NCBI GenBank assembly: GCA_963966185.1
Contig: CAWZYM010000032.1
Location: 202,834 to 266,833, forward strand
Source of the DNA: Rhabditoides inermis
Lineage: Eukaryota > Nematoda > Chromadorea > Rhabditida > Rhabditidae
Reading direction: 5' to 3'
Length of the DNA: 64,000 nt
Part shown: positions 61,227 to 64,000 of the stretch, piece after piece
Position numbering within the stretch: the first letter of the stretch is position 1
How the letters are laid out: each line of letters opens with the position of its first letter
Notes under the pieces: model-generated
The model's input: only the letters and a program-made list of their open reading frames with translations
Database searches by the model: none
What the model was told of the DNA's origin: nothing
Position numbers and translations under genes: made by a program

Positions 61227-63780
61227 GAGAGTGTAATTACACAACATACATAGGACTTGAGAGATATATGAAACGGGAGGTGGTGACGGGATAGGGATAT
61301 GCAATGAGAAGGGAGGGAAGAGAGGCCTGGTTACCGGGTGAACAGACAAGGAATGCAGCCAAATCAAGAGGGATAGTGAGAATATGAACATGAAATCGAG
61401 AACACATACCAACTACCAACTGTTCACACAACATTCTCATTTTCTCCTTTCATTTCACAATATCATTTCCCATTTCACAGAAGAAGATTATTCGCAATGT
61501 GTAGCCATGATGAGGAAGGAAGGGAAATCGTGTGTTTTTTTGTGTTTTAGTGTTCAGTAGTCAGTTCTGGAAATCCTTATCACAAACACATTTGAACTAA
61601 GTAAGTAACGGAATTTGTGCGATCATTAGCAACGATCATAATTATTCGCTGAGCGGAAAAGGAAGTTTGGTCCAACAACGATCTTCTGTAAAAGAAACCG
61701 AGCACAATGTGTATTATTATTCGTGTTGGTGTGCTGGAAATGTGTTATGAATGGACAAGCGAGATGTATAGATCATGTGTCTGAAAACAGCTGTGAGAAG
61801 ACCATACTGGCGCCGGAATACTCAATGGTCAGTACTCAAATCGCTCTTTTTACGAGTCGTGTCTCCCGATTTCTTGATTGAGCAAGAAAGAGGGCTCTTT
61901 TTTAAGTGGCGCGTTTATGACATTTCAGAGACCTCATATAGACGTTTGACGAACCGTTGATTGGTCTTTCAAGAAACAGTCGACGTCTTTCGAAGAATTC
62001 TGGAGGAGGTCGAAGAAGAGAATGATAGGAGAGGCCAGTTAGGAGACGGGAAATTACGGTAGGGTATGTGCGTCAGGGGTCGGGGGAATAACAGGGAAAG
62101 ATGACATCCACTACCAATAGCACGTACGCATCCTCGGAACTACCGAAATCCGTGTTATTGGGACTCGCAGTAGGCGTTGCATTACTGTATTTTACCGTAA
62201 CCTTGTTTTAGTTCACATAATTGTAATGTGCTACTTGATTCGAGATAAATATTCTGAATTCTGAATATGTGCGTGAATGTGTTTGATAGAGAACGGAACG
62301 AAAATGCGGGTGTGCGGGAAACTATTTTAGAATTTATGCGCGGAACAGATACCGGCTGGCAGCAAGTGTGATAGAGAGTGTGCAATTGCAGAGACGTAGA
62401 CGGTTAGAATGCCAATGGCTAAGAGGTCATTAGCGCGTGTTCCCATTTGTTCGAGTATTTGTCGCTAGGAAGCGTATACAAGTAATTAAATCTGCATATC
62501 TGTTCACATTAATGAAACATGAAACTGATGTTTGGAATAATAACATACGAGTTTCCGTGATTGGCACTCACTACAATATTTCCCGGAGTTCTTCTTGACG
62601 ACATTGCCTATCGACTTCTAAAAAAAAACATTGTGTTACTGATCCCACACCTCTCACTCAGCCTCACATCATCACAGACATCTCATTCTTGCCAATCGAT
62701 TTTTAAGGAAAAAAACATTGTGTGACTGATCACACAATTTGTCACTTAGTCTCACTTCCTCACAGGCATCTTCTGAAATTGGTCTTCTATCTCTATCTCT
62801 ATCTCTCTAATGGTGGTAGAGCAAAATCACATACAAACACATTTTTTACACTAATAAGCTGCTCGAAAGAGACTGTTGTGAATCGTGAACTGAATGAGAA
62901 AGGAAGAAAATAAGTTTTATAGTGAGAAATAGAAATGGTTTGTGTTAGTGAAAAGTTGTTCACGGATATACATGTGCGTTTGCTGAATTGGGTTGACACT
63001 AGCAGTGACTCTTTACGCAAGTACTTTTAATAGATAATCTCTCTTCTTTTCTTTTTGGCACATCAACCTCGTGCTTCCTCAAATATCATTAATGATTGAA
63101 GGCAGGCTTATATACGGGTCGTCAAGTAGATCGGTCGCTCGAGTGATCGGGTGGGATGGAAGTTGCGGGTGCGGGAGCGACCGAAGCATACTGTAGTGTC
63201 TTTGGGACACGAGACCACACGGCAAGTTGCTCGTAGAGGCTCATTCTGTCGCTGTTGTTCTTGTCATTTCTTTCTACAAAACTGCAGTTGTGTTCAAGCA
63301 AACAAGCCTTTTTGCAGATGCTTGTTTGTTACTGCGGAAATGGCTGTAATAAACTTTCCTGAATGTTATGTTAAGTATTGGAAACGCATAGTTTTTCATC
63401 GACATGTAAGGTCATAGACATGCCACATGCCATTTCTGGTTCGAATTTAAATAACAATACATTAAAAACCGTCATAAACAATATCATTACCAGTTTTGTG
63501 TGTTTCTTGTATTTTGTTCAAAATCGGTGGATGCGTAGATAGTTGCTTGGAAACATGTGCGTAAGGAGGCCTTCATTCGTTCATTTTCCCGTTTTATGGA
63601 GCGAAATCATGGAAACAGGCGATCGTGGCCTGGTTACAGGGGCGGAGTGTGGATACGGGCCTCATCCTGCCCCATTCTGCCTCCCATCCTCCCTCCCGTC
63701 GGCTGCCGAACAGCTTACCTCCTCTCCTCGCGTACATGATTACTAGTTATCCTACTTGTTTCAGTATTGAATCCGACAGT
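61227..63780. other. Intergenic region between divergent genes
   Basis: No supported exon. Holds an imperfect direct repeat near 62627-62765 (AACATTGTGTTACTGATC and AACATTGTGTGACTGATC, about 95 bp apart) and a short (CTATCT)n. Promoters of the receptor and of the gene at 63781 should lie here, but I cannot place them. Confidence 0.5.
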
Positions 63781-63896
63781 ATGCGGTCTCGCTACTTTCT
63801 ACTCTCTCTGATGCTTCTTCTGATGCACGGCGTCCATTCTACCGATCCACCCGCGTGCGACAGGCAAAGAACGGCTTCTGAGATGGAGACCTTGAT
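63781..63896 (+). CDS. First exon of a secreted protein gene (partial, runs off the window)
   Basis: ATG 63781, a good signal peptide (MRSRYFLLSLMLLLMHGVHS), then TDPPACDRQRTASEMETL; donor GTGAGA at 63897. TTTCAG ends 19 nt upstream at about 63762, a possible spliced-leader acceptor. Exon length 116 nt (phase 2). The intron begins with CT-rich repeat to the window end. Product unknown. Confidence 0.6.
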
Positions 63897-63917
63897 GTGA
63901 GAACGCACTTGCATAAT

Positions 63918-64000
63918 TCTCTCTCTCCCCCTCCCTCTCCTCTCTCTTCTCTCTCTCTCTCTCTGTTCTCTCTCTTCCCTTCTCTCTTTTTCTCTTTCTC
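63918..64000 (+). repeat. CT-rich low-complexity sequence
   Basis: (CT)n and CTCTCCC sequence at the start of an intron, running to the window end. Confidence 0.9.

Noticed and set aside
61026..61412. Minus-strand 128-codon frame overlapping the receptor start
   Set aside because: A different frame across the first receptor exon. It ignores the in-phase splice sites and the good signal peptide at 61218.

Overview
The window is nuclear DNA of a nematode, most likely a rhabditid or diplogastrid (genus not determinable by reading; Pristionchus-like is a guess). The signs are dense short exons, introns starting GTGAGT or GTATGT and ending TTTCAG, possible spliced-leader acceptors (TTTCCAG) just before start codons, a nematode-type DUF281 secreted protein, an F-box protein, Thr/Ser-rich mucin-like secreted proteins, LINE/RTE retrotransposons, many small inverted-repeat elements and long CT/GA microsatellites. 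No bacterial-style gene or CRISPR array is seen.

Layout. 1-970: last two exons of a plus-strand membrane protein (peptide-transporter-like C-terminus) with its poly(A) signal. 971-2932: plus-strand F-box gene of 10 exons (389 aa). 3075-13289: 33 exons of a minus-strand receptor gene (mucin stalk, C-type-lectin-like, sushi-like and EGF-like modules, about seven membrane spans, 440-residue tail). 13400-25043 and 51722-60445: two arms of a large inverted duplication. Each arm carries a copy of a secreted mucin-like gene ('gene B') and exons 5-6 of the receptor gene. The left copy of gene B has a 2.8-kb LINE in an intron and an 8-bp frameshifting insertion; the right copy is intact (495 aa). 25044-51721: the spacer, occupied by one plus-strand DUF281 gene (26440-51518). 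Its first intron contains a direct tandem duplication of about 7.85 kb (26778-34610 and 34611-42464) carrying RTE and CR1-like LINE remains, an (AAT)n tract, a MITE and tRNA-like repeats. 59669-61218: the six 5' exons of the receptor gene, starting with a signal peptide. 63781-end: first exon of another secreted protein.

The six exons at 59.7-61.2 kb and the 33 exons at 3.1-13.3 kb share strand and splice phase. Joined, they give one uninterrupted frame of 4887 nt (1628 aa). I infer one receptor gene whose sixth intron has grown to about 46.4 kb by taking in the inverted duplication, both copies of gene B and the whole DUF281 gene. A receptor pre-mRNA would contain both inverted arms and could fold into a very long hairpin. 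The inverted and the direct duplication are both nearly identical between copies, so they are either very young, homogenised by gene conversion, or partly assembly artefacts (for example joined haplotypes). That is the first thing to test.
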